DNA of 64,000 bases, taken from Gottfriedia endophytica (GTDB lineage: Bacteria; Bacillota; Bacilli; Bacillales; Bacillaceae_G). The position numbers and the translations under genes were made by a program. The stretch spans positions 124,001 to 188,000 of the forward strand of contig NZ_JAGIYQ010000004.1 of NCBI RefSeq assembly GCF_017814275.1, in the 5' to 3' direction. This document shows, in pieces, positions 26,707 to 33,822 of the stretch; the first letter of the stretch is position 1; the number at the start of each line of letters is the position of its first letter. The notes beneath the pieces were generated by a model. That model made no database searches, had not been told where the DNA came from, and worked only from the letters and a program-made list of their open reading frames with translations.

Positions 26707-28083
26707 ATGAAAAAACTTTTAGCAAAAAGTACGATAGCAGCATTGTTATTATCACAGGCAGGAATAGGAACTTCTGTATTCGCAGCAGAGAATGATACAA
26801 CACAACCTACAGGTTCAACGAATAGTACAGAAGCACCTTCATTAGTTAAAGGAGATTTCTTTTATTTTGTAAAAACGACAATTGAAAACATTCAATTACT
26901 AGTAACAACAGATAAAGTAAAAGAGGCGAAATTACTAGCTGAATTTGCACAGGAACGTATTGCTGAAGCAAATGAATTAATGAAGGAAGGTAAAGAAGAT
27001 CTTGCAAAGCAAACGTTACAACAAGCGATAGAGCAAATGAAAGATGCTCAAGATAAAGTTGGTACGGGAACACAAGAAAATACAACAACACAAACAAATA
27101 CAACAACACAAACAAATACAACAACACAAACAAATAACCAAGAAACAAATACATCAACACAAACAAATAACCAAACAACAAATACATCAACAACACAAGG
27201 AACGGTTGCTACAAATGATGGACAACCAGTAGATGGTACAACATCAACAGCAACAGCAACAGGTGTAAACAATACTAATCAGTCAACAACTACAACACCA
27301 TCAGACACAACTAATAACAGTACTAGTCAGACTACAACTGAAACTACTACTAAAGATGATGACTCTAAAAAAGAAGAAAACTCAGAAGAGCAAGACCACC
27401 AACATAAAAACCATAAATCAAAAGAAGATAAAGAAATCGAGAAAATTCAATTACATATCAGCAACAATCTTTTAGCTTTATCAAATGTGTTGGATAAAAT
27501 TAAAAACCCAAAAGCAAAAGCAGCAATTGTTAGAAATATTGAAAAGAGCTTTGGTAAACTGATAGATCAATTAAATCATCTTGAAAAATTACAAGCAAAT
27601 AAAGAAAATAAGCCAGTGGTAACTCAACCGATCGTAATTGTTCAATACCCTAGCCAAAATACAACGGTAGACCAACCGGTAGATACTGGTCAAAATAATA
27701 CAACAACTAATACAACGGGAAATGGAGCTACAAATGACAGTACAAATGATTCAACAAAATCTAAAGTATCAACTGAAGAGCCTAAAGATGATCAAGAGAA
27801 AGAAAACGAGGCAGATGGCCAAGAGCAAAAAGTAAAGCCTAATGTTGTGAAACATGTTGAAAAAGAAAAACATAAAGAAGAAAAAGAAAAAAGAGAGCAT
27901 CAAGATAAACAAAATTTTGATAAACCAGAACATGAAAAAGATCATAAAGAAAAAGAGCACAATGACCATAAAGGAAATGGGGATCAAGGTGAAAATGAAA
28001 ACCACCATGGACACAAAGAAGATGGTCAAGGTAAACACAAAAACAAACATGAAGATGATCAAGGTGAAAATGATAACGAGTAA
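26707..28083 (+). CDS. Secreted DUF5667 protein with Thr/Asn repeats and charged His-rich tail
   Basis: A 458-residue exported protein of unknown function. The signal peptide is residues 1-28 (MKKLLAKSTIAALLLSQAGIGTSVFA), with probable cleavage after VFA. A DUF5667-like helical domain follows (SLVKGDFFYFVKTTIENIQLL to about residue 117). Next come an in-frame Thr/Gln/Asn repeat, a Thr/Ser-rich linker, a second helical part (about 245-300) and a ~95-residue tail of Lys, Glu, Asp, His, Asn and Gly. No sortase, lipobox or membrane anchor is visible. The AGGGGGAT Shine-Dalgarno supports ATG 26707 over the in-frame start at 26677. The SigI-type promoter and sigI-rsgI downstream make it a likely SigI-regulon member. 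Wall or ion binding is only conjecture. Confidence 0.85.
   Translation: MKKLLAKSTIAALLLSQAGIGTSVFAAENDTTQPTGSTNSTEAPSLVKGDFFYFVKTTIENIQLLVTTDKVKEAKLLAEFAQERIAEANELMKEGKEDLAKQTLQQAIEQMKDAQDKVGTGTQENTTTQTNTTTQTNTTTQTNNQETNTSTQTNNQTTNTSTTQGTVATNDGQPVDGTTSTATATGVNNTNQSTTTTPSDTTNNSTSQTTTETTTKDDDSKKEENSEEQDHQHKNHKSKEDKEIEKIQLHISNNLLALSNVLDKIKNPKAKAAIVRNIEKSFGKLIDQLNHLEKLQANKENKPVVTQPIVIVQYPSQNTTVDQPVDTGQNNTTTNTTGNGATNDSTNDSTKSKVSTEEPKDDQEKENEADGQEQKVKPNVVKHVEKEKHKEEKEKREHQDKQNFDKPEHEKDHKEKEHNDHKGNGDQGENENHHGHKEDGQGKHKNKHEDDQGENDNE
27082..27135 (+). repeat. 18-bp tandem repeat (3 exact units) inside the DUF5667 gene
   Basis: Three exact copies of acaacaacacaaacaaat encode in-frame TTTQTN units; degenerate copies continue to about 27190. 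Copy-number changes would alter linker length in 6-residue steps without a frameshift. Confidence 0.95.
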
Positions 28084-28161
28084 AATTGGATAATTTTTCT
28101 ATAAAATTCTTCCTATCTATTCAAGTATAATGAAATAGTACGATAAATGAGTAATTGAAAA

Positions 28162-28250
28162 GAGCTGTTCTAGAAGAAGGTTTCTCAATCATAGGCAATG
28201 AACTGTTGTTGGTGATTGAGAAAGGGATAACCTTTCTTTTGGAACAGCTC
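28162..28250 (+). promoter_or_regulatory. Stem-loop leader of sigI
   Basis: A long three-part hairpin: GAGCTGTTC (28162-28170) / GAACAGCTC (28242-28250); AAGAAGG (28174-28180) / CCTTTCTT (28231-28238) with one bulge; TTTCTCAATCA (28181-28191) / TGATTGAGAAA (28213-28223). A 7-nt bulge GGGATAA lies on the 3' side. No U tract follows, so it is not a standard terminator. It lies wholly between the DUF5667 stop and the sigI start. Confidence 0.75.
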
Positions 28251-28278
28251 ATCATTCTATTGTGGAAAGGAGATGATG
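28250..28278 (+). promoter_or_regulatory. Hairpin around the sigI ribosome-binding site
   Basis: CATCAT (28250-28255) plus CT pairs with AG plus ATGATG (28273-28278), placing the Shine-Dalgarno AAAGGAG (28266-28272) in the loop and stem base. This is a possible translational or temperature switch (inference). Confidence 0.4.
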
Positions 28279-28280
28279 CG

Positions 28281-29012
28281 GTGTTATTGGCTATTTTCCA
28301 AACGTTGTTTCAAAAGAAAAATAAAGTAGAGGACATAGTTTATGCTATTCAAGCTGGTAACGAAGAACAGTTAAATCATTTTCTTAGGCAATATGAACCT
28401 TTCATATTAAAAATTACATCAAAGGTTTGTAGGCGGTTTATTACAAAACAAGATGATGAGTTTAGTGTAGCTTTACATGCTTTTCATGAATCAATTCAAT
28501 CTTATTCATATAAAAAGGGCTCATCATTTTTATCGTTTGCTTCATTAGTTGTAAAACGAAGAATCATAGATTATATTCGCGAAGAGTCAAAACACCGTTT
28601 TTTAGCTCTTGATGAAGGAATAGATGAGATAGATAACTCAAAAACTGATTACAGCTCCTACGAAACGTATTGCAAAAGTATAGATAATTTGAATAGAAAA
28701 GAAGAAATAAAACATTATAGTCAGTTATTAAGACAATTCGGTTTATCTTTCAGTGAATTAGTAAATGTTTCACCTAAGCACATAGATACAAGAAACCAGC
28801 TTTATAAAATAGTACATACATTTATATTACAAGAAGAAATGGTAGCTTATTTATTTAAAAAGAAGAAGCTGCCGATTAAACAAATGGAAGAAATGACAAC
28901 GGTTAGTCGAAAAACACTGGAAAAACATCGGAAATATATTATTGCACTTAGTATTGTATTTCTAAATGATTTTCCATATTTACAATCTTTTTTAAAAAGG
29001 GGGAATAGCTGA
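28281..29012 (+). CDS. sigI: RNA polymerase sigma factor SigI
   Basis: A 243-residue sigma-70-related factor of the SigI group. The region 2 part shows KVEDIVYAIQAGNEEQLNHFL, DDEFSVALHAFHESIQSYSYKKGSSFLSFAS and VVKRRIIDYIREESKH. The C-terminal DNA-binding region includes MEEMTTVSRKTLEKHRKYIIALSIVF. SigI handles heat and cell-envelope stress in Bacillus. I choose GTG 28281 because AAAGGAG stands 8 nt upstream and the length fits the family. A longer frame from TTG 28155 has no Shine-Dalgarno and would translate the leader hairpin. rsgI overlaps by 1 bp (TGATG). Confidence 0.92.
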   Translation: MLLAIFQTLFQKKNKVEDIVYAIQAGNEEQLNHFLRQYEPFILKITSKVCRRFITKQDDEFSVALHAFHESIQSYSYKKGSSFLSFASLVVKRRIIDYIREESKHRFLALDEGIDEIDNSKTDYSSYETYCKSIDNLNRKEEIKHYSQLLRQFGLSFSELVNVSPKHIDTRNQLYKIVHTFILQEEMVAYLFKKKKLPIKQMEEMTTVSRKTLEKHRKYIIALSIVFLNDFPYLQSFLKRGNS

Positions 29013-30016
29013 TGATCAATGGATTGGTTTTAGAAATAAAGAAGAAAAAACTGATTGTTCTTACCTCTAGTGGTGAGTATTTGACGTGTAAAAAGCCAAA
29101 TAGTCCGGTAGAAATTGGACAAGAAATCAGTCTCCCCCTTTCAGAAATTATTAATGACAAAACTTTTAGGATTCAATTACCGAAATTGTATGGAGTCATA
29201 ATAGCTTGTGCAATGATTTTATTTGCAATCTTTGGGTATAATTTAAATTCTGACCAAGCCATGGCAGCGGCTTATGTAACAATAAATTCTAACGCTAAAG
29301 TGAAGGCAACAGTTAATAAATATTTAGAAGTTATTGATGTGAAATACATGGATGAAACCGGAGAGTCGGTTGTTCAAGATTTGAAGGGATGGAAGCATAA
29401 ATCGATTAAGTCTGTCGTTACAGAAATAATCAAAATATCGAACAAGAAAAACTTCCTACAAACAAATGACACCGTTACGATTGAAACCAAAATGAAAAAA
29501 AGTGTTGATAAGACACGTGAAAAATTAGAACATCAGTTAAATGAGGTTCAATTGGAAAATAGGAATTATAAAATAAATGTTAATAAACTTACTCATAATG
29601 ATGTCCCTGTTAAGAAAAATCACGATGAAATGAATTTGAAGCAAAATACTCCAGAAAAGAATGAACCTCATAAGGAAAAACTAGTAGAAAGTAATTTTAT
29701 GGCAAAAAGTTTCTCGAATAATAAGTGCCGGGCAAAGAAAGTAGAGAGTCACTCACAACGGAAAATAACGAAAAGTGTTCAAAATGAAAAGAAAAAACCA
29801 TCTGTACATAAAGATGAACATAACAACCATTCTGTAAAAGTAAATATGACTTATGAGTATAATAAAAAAATAAAAAGCTTAAATGATAACCAGTTTAAAT
29901 ATAAATACGACCATAAACATCATAAAGAATACGAACACCATAAATTTAACAAAGAAAAATCACACAAAGATAAAGAGAAAAACCAAGATAATCAAGACCA
30001 AGATGAAGATCAATAA
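29012..30016 (+). CDS. rsgI: Anti-sigma-I factor RsgI
   Basis: A 334-residue single-pass membrane protein. The cytoplasmic RsgI N-terminal domain (residues 1-55, INGLVLEIKKKKLIVLTSSGEYLTCKK) should bind SigI. The membrane segment is about 59-78 (LYGVIIACAMILFAIFGYNL). An outside domain follows (about 85-175), then a long Lys/His/Asn/Glu-rich tail ending DNQDQDEDQ. The family's self-cleavage motif, usually NPSIE-like after the membrane segment, reads INSNAKVKATVN here, so Asn94 is followed by Ala95 instead of Pro. The gene is coupled to sigI by a 1-bp overlap, with AAGGGGGAA upstream. The tail resembles that of the DUF5667 protein. Confidence 0.9.
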   Translation: MINGLVLEIKKKKLIVLTSSGEYLTCKKPNSPVEIGQEISLPLSEIINDKTFRIQLPKLYGVIIACAMILFAIFGYNLNSDQAMAAAYVTINSNAKVKATVNKYLEVIDVKYMDETGESVVQDLKGWKHKSIKSVVTEIIKISNKKNFLQTNDTVTIETKMKKSVDKTREKLEHQLNEVQLENRNYKINVNKLTHNDVPVKKNHDEMNLKQNTPEKNEPHKEKLVESNFMAKSFSNNKCRAKKVESHSQRKITKSVQNEKKKPSVHKDEHNNHSVKVNMTYEYNKKIKSLNDNQFKYKYDHKHHKEYEHHKFNKEKSHKDKEKNQDNQDQDEDQ

Positions 30017-30037
30017 AGTGAACCTTCCATCCCCGAG

Positions 30038-30063
30038 GTCTTACTGCCCGTTAATCGGGATAA
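30038..30063 (-). repeat. Repeat family C, copy 2 (short, inverted)
   Basis: GGTCTTACTGCCCGTTAATC-type sequence, the reverse complement of the TATCCCGCATTAACGGGCAG core at 3761 with a 1-base deletion. Confidence 0.65.
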
Positions 30064-30068
30064 ATAGT

Positions 30069-30105
30069 AAGGTGTCCTGTTACATAAGTGACAGGACACC
30101 TTTTT
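30069..30105. terminator. Terminator of the sigI-rsgI unit
   Basis: AAGGTGTCCTGT / ACAGGACACCTT hairpin followed by TTTT, between convergent rsgI and ywjE. Confidence 0.92.
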
Positions 30106-30114
30106 AACTAATCT

Positions 30115-31308
30115 TCACATTAGTGGAGAAAGAATCATTGAGATAAACCTCCGTACCCTCCACATAAATGTAGTATTTTTATAATGCGATATAGGGTAGG
30201 ATTTAGAACATCCAAGATCTTTTTTTAAAATCTCTTTTATACAGCGAATAAAGGAAGGACTTGAGAAAATACAACTCCACTCATCATTAATACAAAAGCT
30301 CCTACGATCAAAGTTAACTGATCCTATATCACAATATAATTCATCGATTAATAATACTTTTGCATGAAAAAAGCCTTTTTGGTAATGAAAAACCTTGCCT
30401 CCAGCTTCGATTATATTCAGTAAATGGGGAAAAGAGGCTTCTTTTACCAAACGATGATCCTCTTTTTCTGGAACAATTACACTCACCTTAACGCCTCGGT
30501 TTAGGGCATCTAGCAAAGTGTTCAATACTTTTTTCGTTGGAATAAAGTAAGGAGTTCCTATATAAATGTCACTTTTAGCTTTTTGAATCAATTCAAAATA
30601 TAACTCTTCAATACAAGTAAAATCAGATGAATAAAAGTGGTGATAAATCTCTCCTTTTGGTAGTTCATCACTTTTGATAAGTGGAAAATCGTTTCCTCCA
30701 GTACGTTTCCAGTCAATTAGAAACTGTGCTTGTAAATCAATTACCCCTTCACCAGTCATCCGAATATGATAATCTCGCCAATACCCTAGTTCTTCGTTAA
30801 AGCCAATGTATTCCTTGCCAATGTTATATCCACCAAAGTAGCCAATTTTATGATCAATAACGGTAATTTTTCGATGATTTCGATGCTGCATACGATAAAA
30901 GGCGAAAGGAAAACCAATTTTTCGGCTGAATAGAACTTCAACACCATTTTCACGTAATTTTTTCATACGGTTTCGTTTTAACCCAAAACTACCAATCCAA
31001 TCTACGAGAAGTTTAACCTGTACTCCTTCATGCGCTTTTTTTTCAAGAAGCGATAAAAATTGTTCGCTTGTTTGGTCATTCCGTACGATATAAAAAAGCA
31101 TGTTGATACTTGTAGAAGCCTCTTTCAGATCATTTAAGAGATCGTTATATAAAAGTTTACCCTCAGTAATAACCGTTGCTTCACTATTTCGGACTTGGAA
31201 AGGACATTCTTCACTCCGTTTATGAAAGAATTTGAAGCCAAAATAGAGATCAAATGCAATAAGAACAAAAAGAATCATAACGGTAATTAGGATTGAAACA
31301 AAAACCAT
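30115..31308 (-). CDS. ywjE: Cardiolipin synthase-family phospholipase D enzyme
   Basis: A 397-residue membrane-bound enzyme that condenses phosphatidylglycerol to cardiolipin. There is one N-terminal membrane segment (about residues 3-25) and two intact HKD motifs: HRKITVIDHKIGYFGGYNIG (about 141-160) and HAKVLLIDELYCDIGSVNFD (about 316-335). The single N-terminal anchor and the length match the B. subtilis paralogue YwjE (clsB) more than ClsA or YwiE, which have two segments and ~480-500 residues. It is divergent from ywjF, the same neighbour as in B. subtilis. Confidence 0.9.
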   Translation of the reverse strand: MVFVSILITVMILFVLIAFDLYFGFKFFHKRSEECPFQVRNSEATVITEGKLLYNDLLNDLKEASTSINMLFYIVRNDQTSEQFLSLLEKKAHEGVQVKLLVDWIGSFGLKRNRMKKLRENGVEVLFSRKIGFPFAFYRMQHRNHRKITVIDHKIGYFGGYNIGKEYIGFNEELGYWRDYHIRMTGEGVIDLQAQFLIDWKRTGGNDFPLIKSDELPKGEIYHHFYSSDFTCIEELYFELIQKAKSDIYIGTPYFIPTKKVLNTLLDALNRGVKVSVIVPEKEDHRLVKEASFPHLLNIIEAGGKVFHYQKGFFHAKVLLIDELYCDIGSVNFDRRSFCINDEWSCIFSSPSFIRCIKEILKKDLGCSKSYPISHYKNTTFMWRVRRFISMILSPLM

Positions 31309-31397
31309 ATGATAAACTCCTTTAAGCGTCTGGGTGTAAATAGTATTGCCATATCAACGGTTGAATATGAAAAAGGATATAATTAATGCAAAAACTA

Positions 31398-31425
31398 TTG
31401 ACTGAATATTCATTCATTATATAAT
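31398..31425 (+). promoter_or_regulatory. Sigma-A promoter of ywjF overlapped by a FadR box
   Basis: TTGACT (31398-31403), 16 bp and TATAAT (31420-31425). The 18-bp TGACTGAATATTCATTCA (31399-31416) differs at one position from the B. subtilis FadR operator consensus TGAATGANTANTCATTCA as I recall it. A repressor bound here would block RNA polymerase until long-chain acyl-CoA releases it. Confidence 0.8.
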
Positions 31426-31513
31426 AAAAGTATGTATATTTAGAAAATTAACAAGTTTATAAATTTTTCAAAAATGTATGCGTTTTATTTTTAACTGAAG
31501 AGGGGGATTCACC

Positions 31514-33631
31514 ATGAGGGATACTCTTTTGCTATTTAATGCAATAGGGTTTTTAGCTGTAACAGGATATGCTGTCTATTTATTCGTTTACCTCATAACA
31601 ACTAGACTTGCGTACATTCGATTAGGTAAAAAAGAAGAGTTTAACAAGAGTTTGAGTGAACGTTTTAATAAAATTTGGGTAAATGTGTTTGGACAAAAGA
31701 AACTATTGAAAGATAAGAAAAGTGGATTTATCCATGTTCTTTTTTTCTATGGATTTATTTTAGTTCAGTTTGGTGCGATTGATTTTATTATTAGGGGATT
31801 GTCACCAGGTGCGCATTTACCGTTTGGCCCATTATATGGTGCATTTACATTCTTCCAGGAGATTGTTGCAATTCTAATATTAGTAGCAGTGGTTTGGGCA
31901 TTTTATCGCCGTTACATAGAAAAGCTTGTTCGTTTAAAACGTGGATGGAAAAATGGACTTGTTTTAATTTTTATTGGCTTATTAATGCTTTCTACTTTAT
32001 TTGGAAATGCCATGGGACTCATTTGGGATGGGGAAGGCACTAGTCTGCATGAGCCAATCGCATCATTGATTTCAACAATCTTTGGTGGAATCGGAGAGCC
32101 AGCAGCTATTGTGCTATTTTATATTGCTTGGTGGATTCATTTATGTACGTTATTAACATTTTTAGTGTATGTTCCACAATCAAAGCACGCTCATTTAATT
32201 GCAGGTCCAGCGAATGTGTTCTTCAATCGTTTAGGAAAACCTGGTAAATTAGAAAAAATTGATTTTGAAGACGAAACACAAGAAACTTTTGGGGTTGGGA
32301 AAATTACTGATTTCCGCCAAACACAGTTAATTGACTTATATGCTTGCGTAGAGTGCGGACGTTGTACAAATATGTGTCCAGCTACTGGAACAGGAAAAAT
32401 GCTATCACCAATGGATTTAATTTTAAAATTACGTGATCATTTAACGTTTACTGGTGCTGCCGTAACTTCTCGTGCACCATGGGTACCAACTGTTGCGTTT
32501 GCTAATACAAAAGGAAACCAAATTGCATTTGCGGCGCAAGGTAAGGGGCAAGAAGAAACTGCAGCGACTGCGTTTGATTATAGTCCAAATTTAATTGGTG
32601 AAGTAATTACTGAAGAAGAACTTTGGGCATGTACAACTTGTCGTAACTGTGAAGATCAATGTCCAGTAATGAATGAACATGTTGATAAAATTATTGATCT
32701 ACGCCGTTATCTAGTTTTAACAGAAGGAAAAATGCAACCTGATGCTCAGCGTGCGATTACAAATATTGAAAGACAAGGAAATCCTTGGGGATTAAATCGT
32801 AAAGACCGTGAAAACTGGAGAGAGCTTGACGAAAGTATTCATATTCCTACTGTAAAAGAAGCGCAAAAAGCAGGAGAAGAATTCGAGTACTTATTCTGGG
32901 TAGGGTCAATGGGATCTTATGATAACCGTAGTCAAAAAATTGCTCTAGCATTTGCAAAATTGATGAATAAAGCGGGAATTAAATTTGCCATTCTTGGAAA
33001 CAAAGAAAAGAATTCAGGAGACACTCCACGTAGGCTTGGCCAAGAGTTCCTTTTCCAAGAGCTTGCGAATAATAATATTGCAGAAATTGAAAAAGCTGGG
33101 GTTAGTAAGCTAGTTACAATTGACCCACACGCTTACAATATTTTCAAAAATGAATACCCAGACTTTGGGTTGGAAATTGAGGTTTATCATCATACTGAAT
33201 TATTAGCTAAGTGGGTGAAGGACGGGTTATTATATCCTTCACATGAGATTGACCAAGTTATTACGTACCATGATTCTTGTTATTTAGGTCGCTATAATGA
33301 AGTATATGAAGCGCCACGAGAAATTCTTAGAGCGATTCCAGGCGTTAAATTAGTAGAGATGGAGCGTAATCGCGAAACTGGGATGTGCTGTGGAGCAGGC
33401 GGAGGACTAATGTGGATGGAAGAACATGTCGGAAACCGTATTAATGTTACACGTACTGAACAAGCACTTGCAGTTAGTCCTACGGTTATTGGAACAGGCT
33501 GTCCATACTGTTTAACAATGTTATCAGATGGCACAAAAGCTAAAGAAGTAGAGGAAAATGTTCAAACATTAGATATTGCTGAACTTCTGGAACTATCTAT
33601 ATTTGGTAAAAAAGATACTCAAGCATCGTAA
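31514..33631 (+). CDS. ywjF: FadF-type iron-sulfur membrane oxidoreductase YwjF
   Basis: A 705-residue protein thought to pass electrons from acyl-CoA dehydrogenase/ETF to the quinone pool in beta-oxidation. The N-terminal ~240 residues hold about five membrane segments of the nitrate-reductase-gamma type. Two 4Fe-4S motifs follow: CVECGRCTNMCP and CTTCRNCEDQCP. Two heterodisulfide-reductase CCG-type domains show DSCYLGRYNEVYEAPR and GMCCGAGGGLMWMEE. The GAAGAGGGGG Shine-Dalgarno is strong. The FadR box on its promoter supports a fatty-acid role, matching ywjF (fadF) of B. subtilis. Confidence 0.93.
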   Translation: MRDTLLLFNAIGFLAVTGYAVYLFVYLITTRLAYIRLGKKEEFNKSLSERFNKIWVNVFGQKKLLKDKKSGFIHVLFFYGFILVQFGAIDFIIRGLSPGAHLPFGPLYGAFTFFQEIVAILILVAVVWAFYRRYIEKLVRLKRGWKNGLVLIFIGLLMLSTLFGNAMGLIWDGEGTSLHEPIASLISTIFGGIGEPAAIVLFYIAWWIHLCTLLTFLVYVPQSKHAHLIAGPANVFFNRLGKPGKLEKIDFEDETQETFGVGKITDFRQTQLIDLYACVECGRCTNMCPATGTGKMLSPMDLILKLRDHLTFTGAAVTSRAPWVPTVAFANTKGNQIAFAAQGKGQEETAATAFDYSPNLIGEVITEEELWACTTCRNCEDQCPVMNEHVDKIIDLRRYLVLTEGKMQPDAQRAITNIERQGNPWGLNRKDRENWRELDESIHIPTVKEAQKAGEEFEYLFWVGSMGSYDNRSQKIALAFAKLMNKAGIKFAILGNKEKNSGDTPRRLGQEFLFQELANNNIAEIEKAGVSKLVTIDPHAYNIFKNEYPDFGLEIEVYHHTELLAKWVKDGLLYPSHEIDQVITYHDSCYLGRYNEVYEAPREILRAIPGVKLVEMERNRETGMCCGAGGGLMWMEEHVGNRINVTRTEQALAVSPTVIGTGCPYCLTMLSDGTKAKEVEENVQTLDIAELLELSIFGKKDTQAS

Positions 33632-33670
33632 GTTCTAAAAAAATATAGTCAACATAAAGTTAATAGCAAT

Positions 33671-33697
33671 AAGGTGTACGATTTGTGCGCCTTTTTG
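33671..33697 (+). terminator. Weak terminator after ywjF
   Basis: AAGGTGTAC / GTGCGCCTT hairpin with TTTT; some readthrough into the thiolase gene is plausible. Confidence 0.6.
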
Positions 33698-33822
33698 TGT
33701 TGTAGATATTCAGATATATCCGTTTGATAATTGAATAATAAAAATAGTGTAAAAATTCTTTCTTTAATGAAGTAACAATACTATACTTTTAGTAAAGACA
33801 TATGAAAGAGGGGATAGTAGGC

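Noticed and set aside
27048-27272. Hydrophobic, Val/Phe/Cys-rich antisense frame in the DUF5667 gene
   Set aside because: Produced by the reverse of the ACA/CAA repeat; composition is an artefact of low complexity. The same applies to antisense frames at 26846-27196 and 27769-28062.
28155-28280. N-terminal extension of SigI from TTG 28155
   Set aside because: No Shine-Dalgarno before it, it would translate the stem-loop, and GTG 28281 has AAAGGAG at ideal distance with a family-like length.
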